A stretch of DNA of 64,000 nt, taken from the NCBI RefSeq assembly GCF_001874145.1, contig NZ_MPCX01000003.1, forward strand, positions 186,001 to 250,000. The letters are read 5' to 3'. This stretch comes from Lacinutrix sp. MedPE-SW. Its GTDB lineage: Bacteria > Bacteroidota > Bacteroidia > Flavobacteriales > Flavobacteriaceae. Position numbers and translations under genes: made by a program. The notes below the pieces were generated by a model that saw nothing but the letters and a program-made list of their open reading frames with translations, was not told the origin of the DNA and did no database searches. Shown in pieces: positions 1-8,964 of the stretch; the stretch's first letter is position 1, and the number at the start of each line of letters is the position of its first letter.

Positions 1-24
1 ACCGAAACTGTAATAGAATCATAA
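1..24 (+). CDS. Possible 3' end of an upstream gene (partial)
   Basis: Frame 1 reads seven codons (TETVIES) and then a TAA stop at 22-24, followed by a strong bidirectional hairpin terminator at about 47-84. That arrangement is what the end of a rightward gene convergent with the SusD gene would look like. Only eight codons are visible, so the product cannot be named and the call rests on context alone. Confidence 0.3.
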   Translation, partial: TETVIES

Positions 25-46
25 AAACGCAGTTGAATAATTTTAA

Positions 47-84
47 TAAAAAAAATCCGAAGCTAAAACTTCGGATTTTTTTTT
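47..84. terminator. Bidirectional rho-independent terminator
   Basis: Stem AAAAATCCGAAG / CTTCGGATTTTT (51-62 and 69-80) with a short loop and an A-run before and a T-run after. It can end transcription from the left and from the leftward SusC/SusD operon, whose last stop codon is at 104-106. Confidence 0.8.
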
Positions 85-103
85 ATTAATTATTTAAGTT
101 TAA

Positions 104-1432
104 TTATTCATTTTCAGATAATGGAATTGGTAATGTATTATAAATAACATCTCCCGCTCTATCAATTGGAAGTGTATTAGATAATCCAAATCTTCTTAAA
201 TCAAACATTCTATGGTTTTCACACCATAAAGAGTAACGTCTTTGATTTAACAACTCTGTAGTAAGAGATGCATCATCTAAACCTCCAGTATAGTTAGGTA
301 AACCAGCAGCATTTCTTATTACATTTAAAGCTGTTACTGCATCACCTGGACTACTATTAAGCATACTCGCTTCTGCATATAAGAGAATTAATTCTTCATT
401 TCTTAAAATATCTATTGGAGATGTACTTGAAGCATATAAACGTGTTTCATAAGCACCTACTAAATCATCTTGAGAAGCAGTTGGATCTGGTCTAAGTGCA
501 GCTTTATTAGCAACTCTTGTATCTCCTGGTTCTGCATCATTTATCCAACTATCATGAACAATAATTTGATCTCCATTATTTTGATTTTCAACTGTTGTAG
601 ATTGTAGTTTAAACAACCCGTTTAAAGCATCGTTTCCTCCTGTTGCAAATAGGTGTTTTGGACCATTGTTTAAATCTCCCATAAGGTCAAAATAAGAATC
701 GCCTAACGCTGTAATGGCTGCGCCACCATCTCCAGCGTAAACTGCTGCCATAGCTGCTACTGCTCTATTATATTGAGCGAAACTAGAAGCATCATTAAAA
801 CCATTAAATCCTGCGCTTAAATTAAATAAAAATGTTGCTCCAGTTAAATCTGTATTAGCTTCATTTAACATAGTTCTAATTTCTGCTAAAGCTTCATCTT
901 TTTCTAATACAGGACCTAAATTATTTTCGTCTGCGACATCTACTCTAGCTCTGTCATAAGATTTTACCATTTGTATTAACTCATAAGCTATCATAGTTTT
1001 TGCAAAACCAATGTATCCTCTTCTTTCCTCATCTGAAACAGCATTAGAGTTTGTAGCTGCATTAATTAATAAATTTGCATTCTTAATACAACGGTAACTA
1101 CCATTCCATTGTGAAGTACTATAAAAAGAATTATTATCTAAACCAATTCCATTTTTACCTAACAAATCTCCTGTATTTCTTGGGTCTGCATCAAATAAAT
1201 ACAGTTCTCTTGCCATAGTTCCACTTGCTGTAGTTTCAATTGCTATACCGTTTCTAGCTGAAGCTTCTACACCAACAACTAATTCGTTTAATTGACCTAT
1301 GGTAGCGTTAGATTCTACTCCATCTACACTTGGCCCATTAGGATCAACTTGCTCATCAAAAGTACATGATGCAAATAACATCATCACTGCAGCAATACCT
1401 ATATAGGATATTTTATTATATATATTTTTCAT
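104..1432 (-). CDS. SusD/RagB-family outer-membrane lipoprotein
   Basis: Surface lipoprotein that caps a SusC-type TonB-dependent channel and binds the imported glycan or peptide. I chose the start at 1432 (sequence MKNIYNK...) rather than the in-frame ATG nine codons upstream, because it puts a normal lipoprotein signal at the N-terminus with the lipobox cysteine at residue 23 (LFASC) and leaves a short gap after the SusC gene instead of an overlap. The C-terminal part (EELILLYAEA, LNVIRNAAGL, LNQRRYSLWCENHRMFDLRRFG) is the typical RagB/SusD domain. At about 442 residues it is shorter than many SusD proteins (500-550). Second gene of the SusC-SusD operon. No glycosidase or peptidase is adjacent, so the substrate cannot be inferred. 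Confidence 0.93.
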   Translation of the reverse strand: MKNIYNKISYIGIAAVMMLFASCTFDEQVDPNGPSVDGVESNATIGQLNELVVGVEASARNGIAIETTASGTMARELYLFDADPRNTGDLLGKNGIGLDNNSFYSTSQWNGSYRCIKNANLLINAATNSNAVSDEERRGYIGFAKTMIAYELIQMVKSYDRARVDVADENNLGPVLEKDEALAEIRTMLNEANTDLTGATFLFNLSAGFNGFNDASSFAQYNRAVAAMAAVYAGDGGAAITALGDSYFDLMGDLNNGPKHLFATGGNDALNGLFKLQSTTVENQNNGDQIIVHDSWINDAEPGDTRVANKAALRPDPTASQDDLVGAYETRLYASSTSPIDILRNEELILLYAEASMLNSSPGDAVTALNVIRNAAGLPNYTGGLDDASLTTELLNQRRYSLWCENHRMFDLRRFGLSNTLPIDRAGDVIYNTLPIPLSENE

Positions 1433-1445
1433 ATTTATTTTTTTA

Positions 1446-4379
1446 TTAAAAGTTAACATTTAAGTGTAAGTAAAACTGTTTCGCACTTGGAAAAGGTGTT
1501 ACTTCAATACCACTTGATAATCCTGCACCACCATTTACAGAAACTTCTGGATCATAACTACTATAATCTGTTACGGTAAATACATTTCTTCCTGAAACCC
1601 CTAATTTGATTCCTTCAATATTTCCACCTAAAAGCTTCTCTACTGTTTTACTTGGTAATCTATAGTAAAGTGCAACTTCTCTAAGTCTTAAATAACCTGC
1701 ATCTTCAACAAAACGTAATGCATTTGTTGGAGAATCTAAACGGTCTTGACCTTCTGGAGTTTCTAAATCTGGACTTGTTTGACCTAAATCTGTTAAAAAT
1801 CTTGATAAATTTAAGTTTTCACCGCCTTGTTTAAGTTGAAATAAAAATGAGAAATCAAATTGCTTAAATAAAGTTAAGTTGTTACTCCAAGACATTTGAA
1901 AATCTGGCTCTACATTACCAACTTGTTGTAATTCTCCATCAATATTTCCTACTAATTGTGTTACTGGCTGTCCTTCTTCTATATAAAAAGTACCTAATCC
2001 AGTACCAAATCCTGCTCCAGGTTGAGCGAATGCTGGTACATCCAGCCTAGTAATTTCTGAAGTGTTTTTGTAGAACTGTAGTCTTGAATTCCAAGTTGCA
2101 TTTTCTCCTCTAAGTATGTCTCCAGAAAGCGCTAATTCAACACCTGTGTTTTTTAAATCTGCAAGGTTTGTTCTTTCTTGTGTAAACCCAGAAGAACCAG
2201 GAAGTGATCGTGTTAAAATTAAATCTTCAACTTGCTTATTATAGTACGTTGCCTCTAAATTAATACGATTATTTAATACACCTACATCAAAACCAATTTC
2301 AAATTCTTTTGCTGTTTCTGGCTTTATATTAGGATCTCCTTTTAAACCTGCTAATGTTTGACCAACTGGACCACCAATAGTTGTACTTGCATAACTAGTA
2401 AAAGTAGATCCAAACTGTGCAGGGTTTCCTGTTTCACCGTATGCTGTTCTAAACTTTAATTGGTTTATAGCATCTACATTCCAAAAATCCATATTAGCAA
2501 TGTTAAGTGCTAAAGATGCTTTTGGGAAACCAAAAAATTCATTAGGATCTCCATTTCTTGTAGATTTATCTAAACGATACCCTAAAGTAGCAATTATTTG
2601 ATCTTTATAATTACCTTCTACTTGTGCAAACATTCCAAAGTCTTTTTCTTCTGAACGTGTTTGAAAAACATTTTGTACTGCAGAATTATCTACACTGGTT
2701 TGATTTGCCAATAAACCTGCACCAGTTGTTAAAACATTATCTCGGTCTTGGTATAAGTACGTTACACCTGCTTGAGTTGTTAAACCTAAATCTCCATTAG
2801 CTAAAGCATCATTATTCCATACTGCTACTGCTTGAGAGTTAAATTGTGTAAAATCATTATTTCCTACAGCAATAAACCCAGGATTTTGAGGGTCTGGATG
2901 TGACTGGTGAGTTTCTGGCACATAAACATATGTTGAGTTAGATAAGTAATCTACACCACCACTTAAAACAAACTTTAATCTATTTTTTTCGGTATTAAGT
3001 ATGTTTGTTTTTAAAGTCATACCTTGTATAAATCTATTATTTGAATCTTCATTTTTTGCGTTATCTCTAACAAAAATTGAATTACCACTATAATTTGGAT
3101 TATTTGGGTAGTTACCATTTGCATCTGGATATAAATTAACCCAAGGACGCGTAAAAGCTAAAGCATAACCATAGCTTAATCCTCCTTCGTTTTCATTACC
3201 TGTAAAAGATCTACTAGAGTTACTTCTTACATAATTACTTGTTGAAGTAATACTAAAAGTATTTGAGATTTCATGATCAATATTACCACGAATAGAAAAA
3301 CGATCGAATCCTGTATTAGCTATTATACCTTCTTCATCACGATAACCTGCACCAATAAAGAATTTTGTTTTTTCACTACCACCACTACCACTAATACGAG
3401 TGTCTGTAATTAATCCTGTATCGCCATAAATTTCATCTTCATAGTCGTATAAACTACCTCTACTAGCAATAACAGCTTCGTATTTATCTCTTTCATCTGG
3501 TCCAAAAGTATCTTCTACAGATTGTGCAGTCCAAGGACGCATACCTAATGGGTTTGCTATAGTATTAAATCCAGTATCCTGACTAAAATTAATTTTAGTT
3601 TTTCCAAGTTTACCTCGTTTAGTAGTTATAATAATAACTCCGGCATTACCACGTTGACCATAGATTGCTGCTGCAGATGATCCTTTTAAAATCTCCATAT
3701 CTTCTATGTCGTTTGGATCTAAATCTGCTAATCTATTCGCACCATTTTCTTCATTTGCTGCATTTGCACCAGAAGCTAAACGCAATCCTGAAGGAATTTC
3801 AACATTATTGATATAGACTCCATCAACAATAATTAAAGGTTGATTATTACCATTAATAGAAGAGATACCACGCAATCTTACTGCAAAACCTCCACCTGGA
3901 GCTCCAGAAGACGATGTAATATTCACACCTGTTACTTTACCGTAAAGTGCTCCATCTACAGTTGTTTGACTTGTAGTACCAACTAATTCTTCAGAAGAAA
4001 CTGATGATACTGCGTTTGCAAGATTAGAACGCTTAATACTCGTTCCTAAACCTGTAATAACAACCTCATCTAAAGAAGTTGTTGACTCTTGAAGTGTAAT
4101 TGTTACAGATTCTGCTTGATTAAGCGTTTGCTCTACAGAAGTGTAACCTAATGAAGAAACTTCTAAAACTGCTGGAAACTCACTAATATCTAAGCTAAAA
4201 TTTCCATCAAAATCTGTTGTAGTCCCATTGGTAGTTCCTTTTACAATAACGTTTGCACCTACTAAAGGCATGCTGGAAGCACCATCGATTACGGTTCCAG
4301 TAATGTTTTGCCCTAAGACTAAAAAAGGGAAGAACACTAATGAAAACACTAATGCTCTTAAAGACAATGTTTTACTCAT
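1446..4379 (-). CDS. SusC/RagA-family TonB-linked outer-membrane protein
   Basis: TonB-dependent 22-stranded outer-membrane transporter working with the SusD lipoprotein encoded 13 bp downstream. Visible in order: signal peptide (residues 1-23, ending VLGQ), a carboxypeptidase-regulatory-like domain (about 25-105, GTVIDGASSMPLVGANV and DFDGNFSL), a TonB-box-like stretch (LDEVVITG), the plug domain (LYGKVTGVNI, RLRGISSING, IIVDGVYINN, IYGQRGNAGVIIITTKRG) and a long beta-barrel ending in aromatic residues (FYLHLNVNF) as expected for BAM-dependent insertion. At 977 residues the length is typical. Its 5' leader contains no recognisable ECF or HTCS regulator gene, so control may be from elsewhere. 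Substrate unknown. Confidence 0.95.
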   Translation of the reverse strand: MSKTLSLRALVFSLVFFPFLVLGQNITGTVIDGASSMPLVGANVIVKGTTNGTTTDFDGNFSLDISEFPAVLEVSSLGYTSVEQTLNQAESVTITLQESTTSLDEVVITGLGTSIKRSNLANAVSSVSSEELVGTTSQTTVDGALYGKVTGVNITSSSGAPGGGFAVRLRGISSINGNNQPLIIVDGVYINNVEIPSGLRLASGANAANEENGANRLADLDPNDIEDMEILKGSSAAAIYGQRGNAGVIIITTKRGKLGKTKINFSQDTGFNTIANPLGMRPWTAQSVEDTFGPDERDKYEAVIASRGSLYDYEDEIYGDTGLITDTRISGSGGSEKTKFFIGAGYRDEEGIIANTGFDRFSIRGNIDHEISNTFSITSTSNYVRSNSSRSFTGNENEGGLSYGYALAFTRPWVNLYPDANGNYPNNPNYSGNSIFVRDNAKNEDSNNRFIQGMTLKTNILNTEKNRLKFVLSGGVDYLSNSTYVYVPETHQSHPDPQNPGFIAVGNNDFTQFNSQAVAVWNNDALANGDLGLTTQAGVTYLYQDRDNVLTTGAGLLANQTSVDNSAVQNVFQTRSEEKDFGMFAQVEGNYKDQIIATLGYRLDKSTRNGDPNEFFGFPKASLALNIANMDFWNVDAINQLKFRTAYGETGNPAQFGSTFTSYASTTIGGPVGQTLAGLKGDPNIKPETAKEFEIGFDVGVLNNRINLEATYYNKQVEDLILTRSLPGSSGFTQERTNLADLKNTGVELALSGDILRGENATWNSRLQFYKNTSEITRLDVPAFAQPGAGFGTGLGTFYIEEGQPVTQLVGNIDGELQQVGNVEPDFQMSWSNNLTLFKQFDFSFLFQLKQGGENLNLSRFLTDLGQTSPDLETPEGQDRLDSPTNALRFVEDAGYLRLREVALYYRLPSKTVEKLLGGNIEGIKLGVSGRNVFTVTDYSSYDPEVSVNGGAGLSSGIEVTPFPSAKQFYLHLNVNF

Positions 4380-4571
4380 AGTTTTTAGTTTATTTTGATT
4401 TGTATAACACTAATATCTTAATAAATTTTAAATAAAATGTAATTTTTAGCCAATAAAATGTTAAAAAAAAGATGAATAAGCATTATTTAAACACAATATG
4501 TAATGATTATAAAAAAAAATTAACGCATCAAATATGTATTATTTTAAAGATGTTAAAAAAAATAACTTCCT

Positions 4572-4579
4572 TAAATTTG
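4572..4579 (+). promoter_or_regulatory. Bacteroidota -7 box for aspS
   Basis: TAAATTTG matches the TANNTTTG -7 consensus and lies 19 bp before the aspS ATG. No good TTG -33 element at the ideal 19-bp spacing is visible. Confidence 0.5.
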
Positions 4580-4598
4580 CAGCCTAAAATCAATTACA

Positions 4599-6353
4599 AT
4601 GTATAGAAGTCATAATTGTGGAGAATTAACCGCACAAAACATTAATACTGAAGTTAGCCTATCTGGATGGGTACAAAAATCTAGAGACAAAGGCTTTATT
4701 GTTTGGGTAGATTTACGAGACCGTTATGGTATTACACAACTTGTTTTTGATGAAGAAAGAACCTCTAAAGAACTTTTAGAGAAAGCACAGAACCTAGGCC
4801 GTGAATTTGTTATTCAAGTTAAAGGAACTGTAATTGAGCGAGCTTCAAAAAATCCTAATATACCTACTGGTGAAATAGAAATCTTAGTGTCTGAGTTAAC
4901 TGTTTTAAATGAAGCACTTTTACCGCCATTTACAATAGAAGACAATACAGATGGAGGTGAAGATATTAGAATGAAATACCGCTACCTAGACATTAGACGA
5001 AATCCAGTAAAAGAAAGTTTAATTTTTAGAGCTAAAGTAACTCAAGCGGTTAGAAACTATTTATCTAACGATGGTTTTATTGAAGTTGAAACTCCATATT
5101 TAATAAAATCTACGCCTGAAGGTGCAAGAGATTTTGTTGTTCCTTCAAGAATGAATGAAGGTGAATTTTACGCCTTACCACAATCACCACAAACATTCAA
5201 GCAATTGCTTATGGTTGGTGGTATGGACAAATACTTTCAAATTGTAAAATGTTTTAGAGACGAAGACTTACGTGCAGATAGACAACCAGAATTCACACAA
5301 ATAGATTGTGAAATGGCATTTGTAGAACAAGAAGACATTTTAAATGTTTTTGAAGGCTTAACTAGACATTTACTTAAAGAAGTTAATGGTGTTGAGATAG
5401 AAAAATTCCCACGCATGCTTTACGATGATGCTATGCGTTTATATGGAAACGATAAACCAGATATTAGATTTGGGATGGAGTTTGGAGAACTAAACGAAGT
5501 TGCACAACATAAAGAATTTGGTGTTTTTAATAATGCCGAATTAGTAGTTGGTATCGCTGTACCTGGAGGAAATAGTTATACACGTAAAGAAATAGATAAA
5601 TTAATAGATTGGGTTAAACGTCCTCAAGTTGGCGCTTTAGGTATGGTTTACTCACGTTGTAATGACGACGGAAGCTTTAAATCTTCTGTAGATAAATTTT
5701 ATGATCAAGAAGATCTAGCAAAATGGGCTGAAGTCACTGGTGCAAAACCAGGTGATTTAGTTTGTGTACTATCTGGAGACAAAAATAAAGTACGAGCACA
5801 ACTTAGCGCATTACGTATGGAATTAGCAGAACGTTTAGGCTTAAGAGACCCTAAAGTATTTGCTCCTTTATGGGTAATTGATTTTCCATTATTAGAACTT
5901 GATGAAGAAACAGGTCATTACCATGCAATGCATCACCCATTTACTTCTCCAAAACCAGGGCAAATAGAATTATTAGACACAAATCCAGGAGAAGTAAAAG
6001 CCAATGCTTACGATTTGGTACTTAACGGAAACGAAATTGGTGGAGGATCTATACGTATACACGATAAAGCTACTCAAGCCATTATGCTTAAACATTTAGG
6101 CTTTAGCGAAGAAGAAGCCAAGGCACAATTTGGTTTCTTAATGGATGCTTTTGAGTATGGCGCACCACCACATGGCGGTTTAGCCTTTGGTCTAGATAGA
6201 TTAGTTGCCATTTTAGGCGGACAAGAAACTATTAGAGATTTTATTGCATTCCCTAAAAACAACTCTGGTCGTGATGTCATGATTGATGCTCCTGCACCTA
6301 TAGACAATGAACAGTTAAAAGAATTAAATTTAAAACTAGACTTACAATCATAA
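4599..6353 (+). CDS. aspS: Aspartyl-tRNA synthetase
   Basis: Charges tRNA-Asp with aspartate in the cytoplasm. The N-terminal OB-fold anticodon-binding domain (about 1-105, with [21 protein letters not shown]) is followed by the class II catalytic core: motif 2 at about 218-231 ([14 protein letters not shown]) and motif 3 near 526 (GLAFGLDRL), with the bacterial GAD insertion domain between them (about 280-420). At 584 residues it matches the bacterial-type enzyme. Whether it is discriminating or also acts on tRNA-Asn cannot be judged from this window. It is followed by a clear terminator and is probably monocistronic. Confidence 0.98.
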   Translation: MYRSHNCGELTAQNINTEVSLSGWVQKSRDKGFIVWVDLRDRYGITQLVFDEERTSKELLEKAQNLGREFVIQVKGTVIERASKNPNIPTGEIEILVSELTVLNEALLPPFTIEDNTDGGEDIRMKYRYLDIRRNPVKESLIFRAKVTQAVRNYLSNDGFIEVETPYLIKSTPEGARDFVVPSRMNEGEFYALPQSPQTFKQLLMVGGMDKYFQIVKCFRDEDLRADRQPEFTQIDCEMAFVEQEDILNVFEGLTRHLLKEVNGVEIEKFPRMLYDDAMRLYGNDKPDIRFGMEFGELNEVAQHKEFGVFNNAELVVGIAVPGGNSYTRKEIDKLIDWVKRPQVGALGMVYSRCNDDGSFKSSVDKFYDQEDLAKWAEVTGAKPGDLVCVLSGDKNKVRAQLSALRMELAERLGLRDPKVFAPLWVIDFPLLELDEETGHYHAMHHPFTSPKPGQIELLDTNPGEVKANAYDLVLNGNEIGGGSIRIHDKATQAIMLKHLGFSEEEAKAQFGFLMDAFEYGAPPHGGLAFGLDRLVAILGGQETIRDFIAFPKNNSGRDVMIDAPAPIDNEQLKELNLKLDLQS

Positions 6354-6356
6354 AAA

Positions 6357-6387
6357 TAAAAAATCCTGCAAATTGCAGGATTTTTTA
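6357..6387 (+). terminator. Terminator after aspS
   Basis: Perfect stem AATCCTGCA / TGCAGGATT with an AAT loop and a T-run, directly after the aspS stop. The next gene starts only 14 bp further. Confidence 0.85.
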
Positions 6388-6400
6388 TTACATTTAATTG

Positions 6401-8179
6401 ATGCCTAAAAAAACACCTTTAAAACGTTTTTTAATTTGGAGATACAAACATATCTCTGAAAAAAACTTCACTTTTATATTAAGTGCTATTGTTGGCCTTT
6501 TAGCTGGTTTAGCTGCAGTAACTTTAAAAAATATTACGTTTACAATACAAAAGGTTTTAAATAGTGCTATTATTAATTCACAAAACCAACTATACTTTAT
6601 TTTACCCGTAATAGGGTTACTACTTGTCTATCTATTTGTAAAATACATTTCTAAAAAACCTATAGAACACGCCATACCTTCGATATTATTTTCCTTATCT
6701 CGTAAAAGCGGTTTTTTAAGACGTTCAAAAATATATTTTCCATTAATAGCTGCACCACTAACTGTTGGTTTTGGTGGATCGGTTGGGTTGCTTGGTCCTG
6801 CAGTTTCTTCAGGATCTGCAATAAGTTCTAATTTAGGAAGGTTATTTCATATAAACAGAAAAACAAGAACACTACTTATTGGTTGTGCAGCGGCAGGAGC
6901 TATTTCTTCTATTTTTAAATCACCAATTGCTGCTATAATTTTTGCTGTAGAAGTTTTTAGTTTAGATCTAACATTTGTTTCCTTATTACCTCTACTTATA
7001 GCTTCGGTTTCTTCTGTCATTACTTCGTATTTCTTTTTGGGAGACGATTTGCTTTTCAATTTTAATTTTTCAGATAAATTTGAAATAAATGATGTTCTGT
7101 TTTACGTTGTTTTAGGTATTGGCACAGGCTTCGCGTCTATTTATTTTACAAAAATGTACTTTGCTATTTTAAAATTTTTCGATCGTTTTAAAACAGCATT
7201 TCAACGTTTAATTATTGGAGGCTTAGCTATTGGTATTATGCTTTATTTTATTCCTCCTTTATATGGTGAAGGTTTTGCATTTATAAATAATTTATTAGCA
7301 GACAAACATATTTTAGCCTTAGGCAAAACACCATTCGACGCTTATAGTGATAATATATGGGTCGTTATTGCTCTTCTTTTTGGAATAACTATTTTTAAAG
7401 CTGTTGCAATGACAACCACATTTGCTGCAGGTGGAGTTGGTGGTATTTTTATTCCTACTATGGTTATGGGTAGTGCACTAGGAAATGTTGTTGCCAAAGT
7501 AATTAACAATATTGGTTTAGGTTTTAATGTTAGTGAAACAAACTTTACACTAATTGGTATGGCAGGATTAATTGCTGGCGTATTACACGCGCCATTAACA
7601 GCTATATTTTTAATTGCCGAAATTACTGGTGGTTACGAATTGTTTATACCATTAATGATTGCCGTTGGCATATCATTTAGCATAAAAAAAAGTGCAATAG
7701 ACTATACTATTTACACAAGAGAACTAACTGAAAAAGGACAGCTACTAACACACAACAAGGACCAAAACGTTTTAACTTTAATGACTCTAGATTCTATAAT
7801 TGAAAGTCATTTTGCAGTTTTACATCCTAAAATGACTTTAGGCGATATGTTACACGAAGGTGTCGCAAAATCTACTAGAAACTTATTTCCCGTTGTAGAT
7901 GAGAATAAAAAACTAGCAGGTATTATTTTGTTAGACGATGTTAGAGAGATCATGTTTGACCAATCTCTGTATAACAATACTTTAGTTGAATCTTTAATGC
8001 ACAATCCTCCTGATAAAATAATTTATGGAAAAGATTCTATGCAAATAGTCATGCAGAAATTTCAAGATTCTGGAGCATGGAATTTACCTGTTATTAAAGA
8101 TGAAATATATATTGGCTTTGTATCCAAATCTAAACTCCTTACAGCTTACAGAAGACAACTTATTAATGTTACTACTTAA
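6401..8179 (+). CDS. ClC-family chloride channel with C-terminal CBS pair
   Basis: Integral membrane anion-conducting protein of the voltage-gated chloride channel family, about 592 residues, with the helical ClC core (about 1-440) and two CBS domains (about 455-590). I prefer the ATG at 6401 over the TTG three bases earlier. The core has the family landmarks GFGGSVG, the GGIFIPT filter loop and the YELFIPL tyrosine region. The usual GxEGP motif reads GLLGP (residues 129-133), so the external gating glutamate is a leucine at 131. The internal proton glutamate position after E184 (FAVEVF) is valine 185. Family knowledge says proton-coupled exchangers keep both glutamates, so I infer a passive or ungated anion pathway rather than a Cl-/H+ antiporter. 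Confidence 0.9.
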   Translation: MPKKTPLKRFLIWRYKHISEKNFTFILSAIVGLLAGLAAVTLKNITFTIQKVLNSAIINSQNQLYFILPVIGLLLVYLFVKYISKKPIEHAIPSILFSLSRKSGFLRRSKIYFPLIAAPLTVGFGGSVGLLGPAVSSGSAISSNLGRLFHINRKTRTLLIGCAAAGAISSIFKSPIAAIIFAVEVFSLDLTFVSLLPLLIASVSSVITSYFFLGDDLLFNFNFSDKFEINDVLFYVVLGIGTGFASIYFTKMYFAILKFFDRFKTAFQRLIIGGLAIGIMLYFIPPLYGEGFAFINNLLADKHILALGKTPFDAYSDNIWVVIALLFGITIFKAVAMTTTFAAGGVGGIFIPTMVMGSALGNVVAKVINNIGLGFNVSETNFTLIGMAGLIAGVLHAPLTAIFLIAEITGGYELFIPLMIAVGISFSIKKSAIDYTIYTRELTEKGQLLTHNKDQNVLTLMTLDSIIESHFAVLHPKMTLGDMLHEGVAKSTRNLFPVVDENKKLAGIILLDDVREIMFDQSLYNNTLVESLMHNPPDKIIYGKDSMQIVMQKFQDSGAWNLPVIKDEIYIGFVSKSKLLTAYRRQLINVTT

Positions 8180-8218
8180 ATTTTGAATTGATTAATTTTG
8201 AAAAAATATTAAATAGAA

Positions 8219-8455
8219 ATGAAATATATAATTTGGTTCTTTTTTATAGCATCTTTCTTATCTGTAATTTGTGGTTTTATGCTAGATGTCGCTTACTCTC
8301 AAAAACTTATCGGTTTTGGTGTTTTAGCGTTCTTTTTTATAGTTATACCTTTATTTTCGTGGTATAGATGGAAAGATAAAAACCCTAACGATTACTTATT
8401 AAACAAGGAAAATTTAGATAAAATGCGAGAGCGTGAAAGCGATAAACGACGTTAA
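8219..8455 (+). CDS. Small two-helix membrane protein
   Basis: A 78-residue protein with two hydrophobic segments (about 3-22 and 30-48) and a charged C-terminal tail rich in Lys, Glu and Arg. I do not recognise a named family. A TANNTTTG-like -7 box (TAATTTTG, 8193-8200) precedes it. It overlaps the 3' end of the convergent tadA gene by 4 bp. It follows the ClC gene by 39 bp and may be co-transcribed. Confidence 0.75.
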   Translation: MKYIIWFFFIASFLSVICGFMLDVAYSQKLIGFGVLAFFFIVIPLFSWYRWKDKNPNDYLLNKENLDKMRERESDKRR

Positions 8456-8901
8456 TTTAAATTTCGTTTTTCTATAAAAAAACGTTTCATTAAACTAGAA
8501 GCTTCTTTGGCTAATATTCCTCCTTCTAATTTTGTTTTTGGGTGTAGTTTGGTTTGTAAATTTATACAACCTCTTTCTTCATCTCTTGCTCCATAAACTA
8601 TTTTAGAGATCTGACTCCAATATAATGCTCCTGCACACATTTGGCATGGCTCTAAAGTGACATATAGAGTACAATTTTTTAAATATTTTCCTCCTAGAAA
8701 ATTTGCTGCTGCTGTTATTGCTTGCATTTCTGCATGAGCAGTAACATCATTTAATAATTCTGTTAAATTGTGAGCTCTAGCAATAATTCTATTTTCAATT
8801 ACTATTACTGCTCCAACAGGTATCTCTCCTTTATCAAAAGCAACCTCAGCTTCCTGAATTGCTTTTTTCATAAAATAATTATCGTCGTAAGGATTTATCA
8901 T
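8452..8901 (-). CDS. tadA: tRNA-specific adenosine deaminase
   Basis: Zinc deaminase expected to convert A34 to inosine in tRNA-Arg(ACG). The signature zinc site is present: HAE near residue 53 (VTAHAEMQAI) with the proton-shuttling glutamate, and PCQMC near 84-88. The N-terminal GEIPVGAV motif is also typical of TadA. At 149 residues it is normal in length. A guanine deaminase or riboflavin-type deaminase is less likely because of the PCQMCAGAL context. Confidence 0.93.
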   Translation of the reverse strand: MINPYDDNYFMKKAIQEAEVAFDKGEIPVGAVIVIENRIIARAHNLTELLNDVTAHAEMQAITAAANFLGGKYLKNCTLYVTLEPCQMCAGALYWSQISKIVYGARDEERGCINLQTKLHPKTKLEGGILAKEASSLMKRFFIEKRNLN

Positions 8902-8916
8902 ATTATAAAAATAAAA

Positions 8917-8943
8917 AAAGGCTGCTTAAAAAAGCAGCCTTTC
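8917..8943 (-). terminator. Terminator after the M36 peptidase gene
   Basis: Perfect 11-bp stem AAAGGCTGCTT / AAGCAGCCTTT with a 4-nt loop; on the minus strand it is followed by a T-run. It lies 22 bp after the stop of the leftward peptidase gene and before tadA, separating the two. Confidence 0.8.
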
Positions 8944-8964
8944 AAAAATTATTTAAAACTGATT

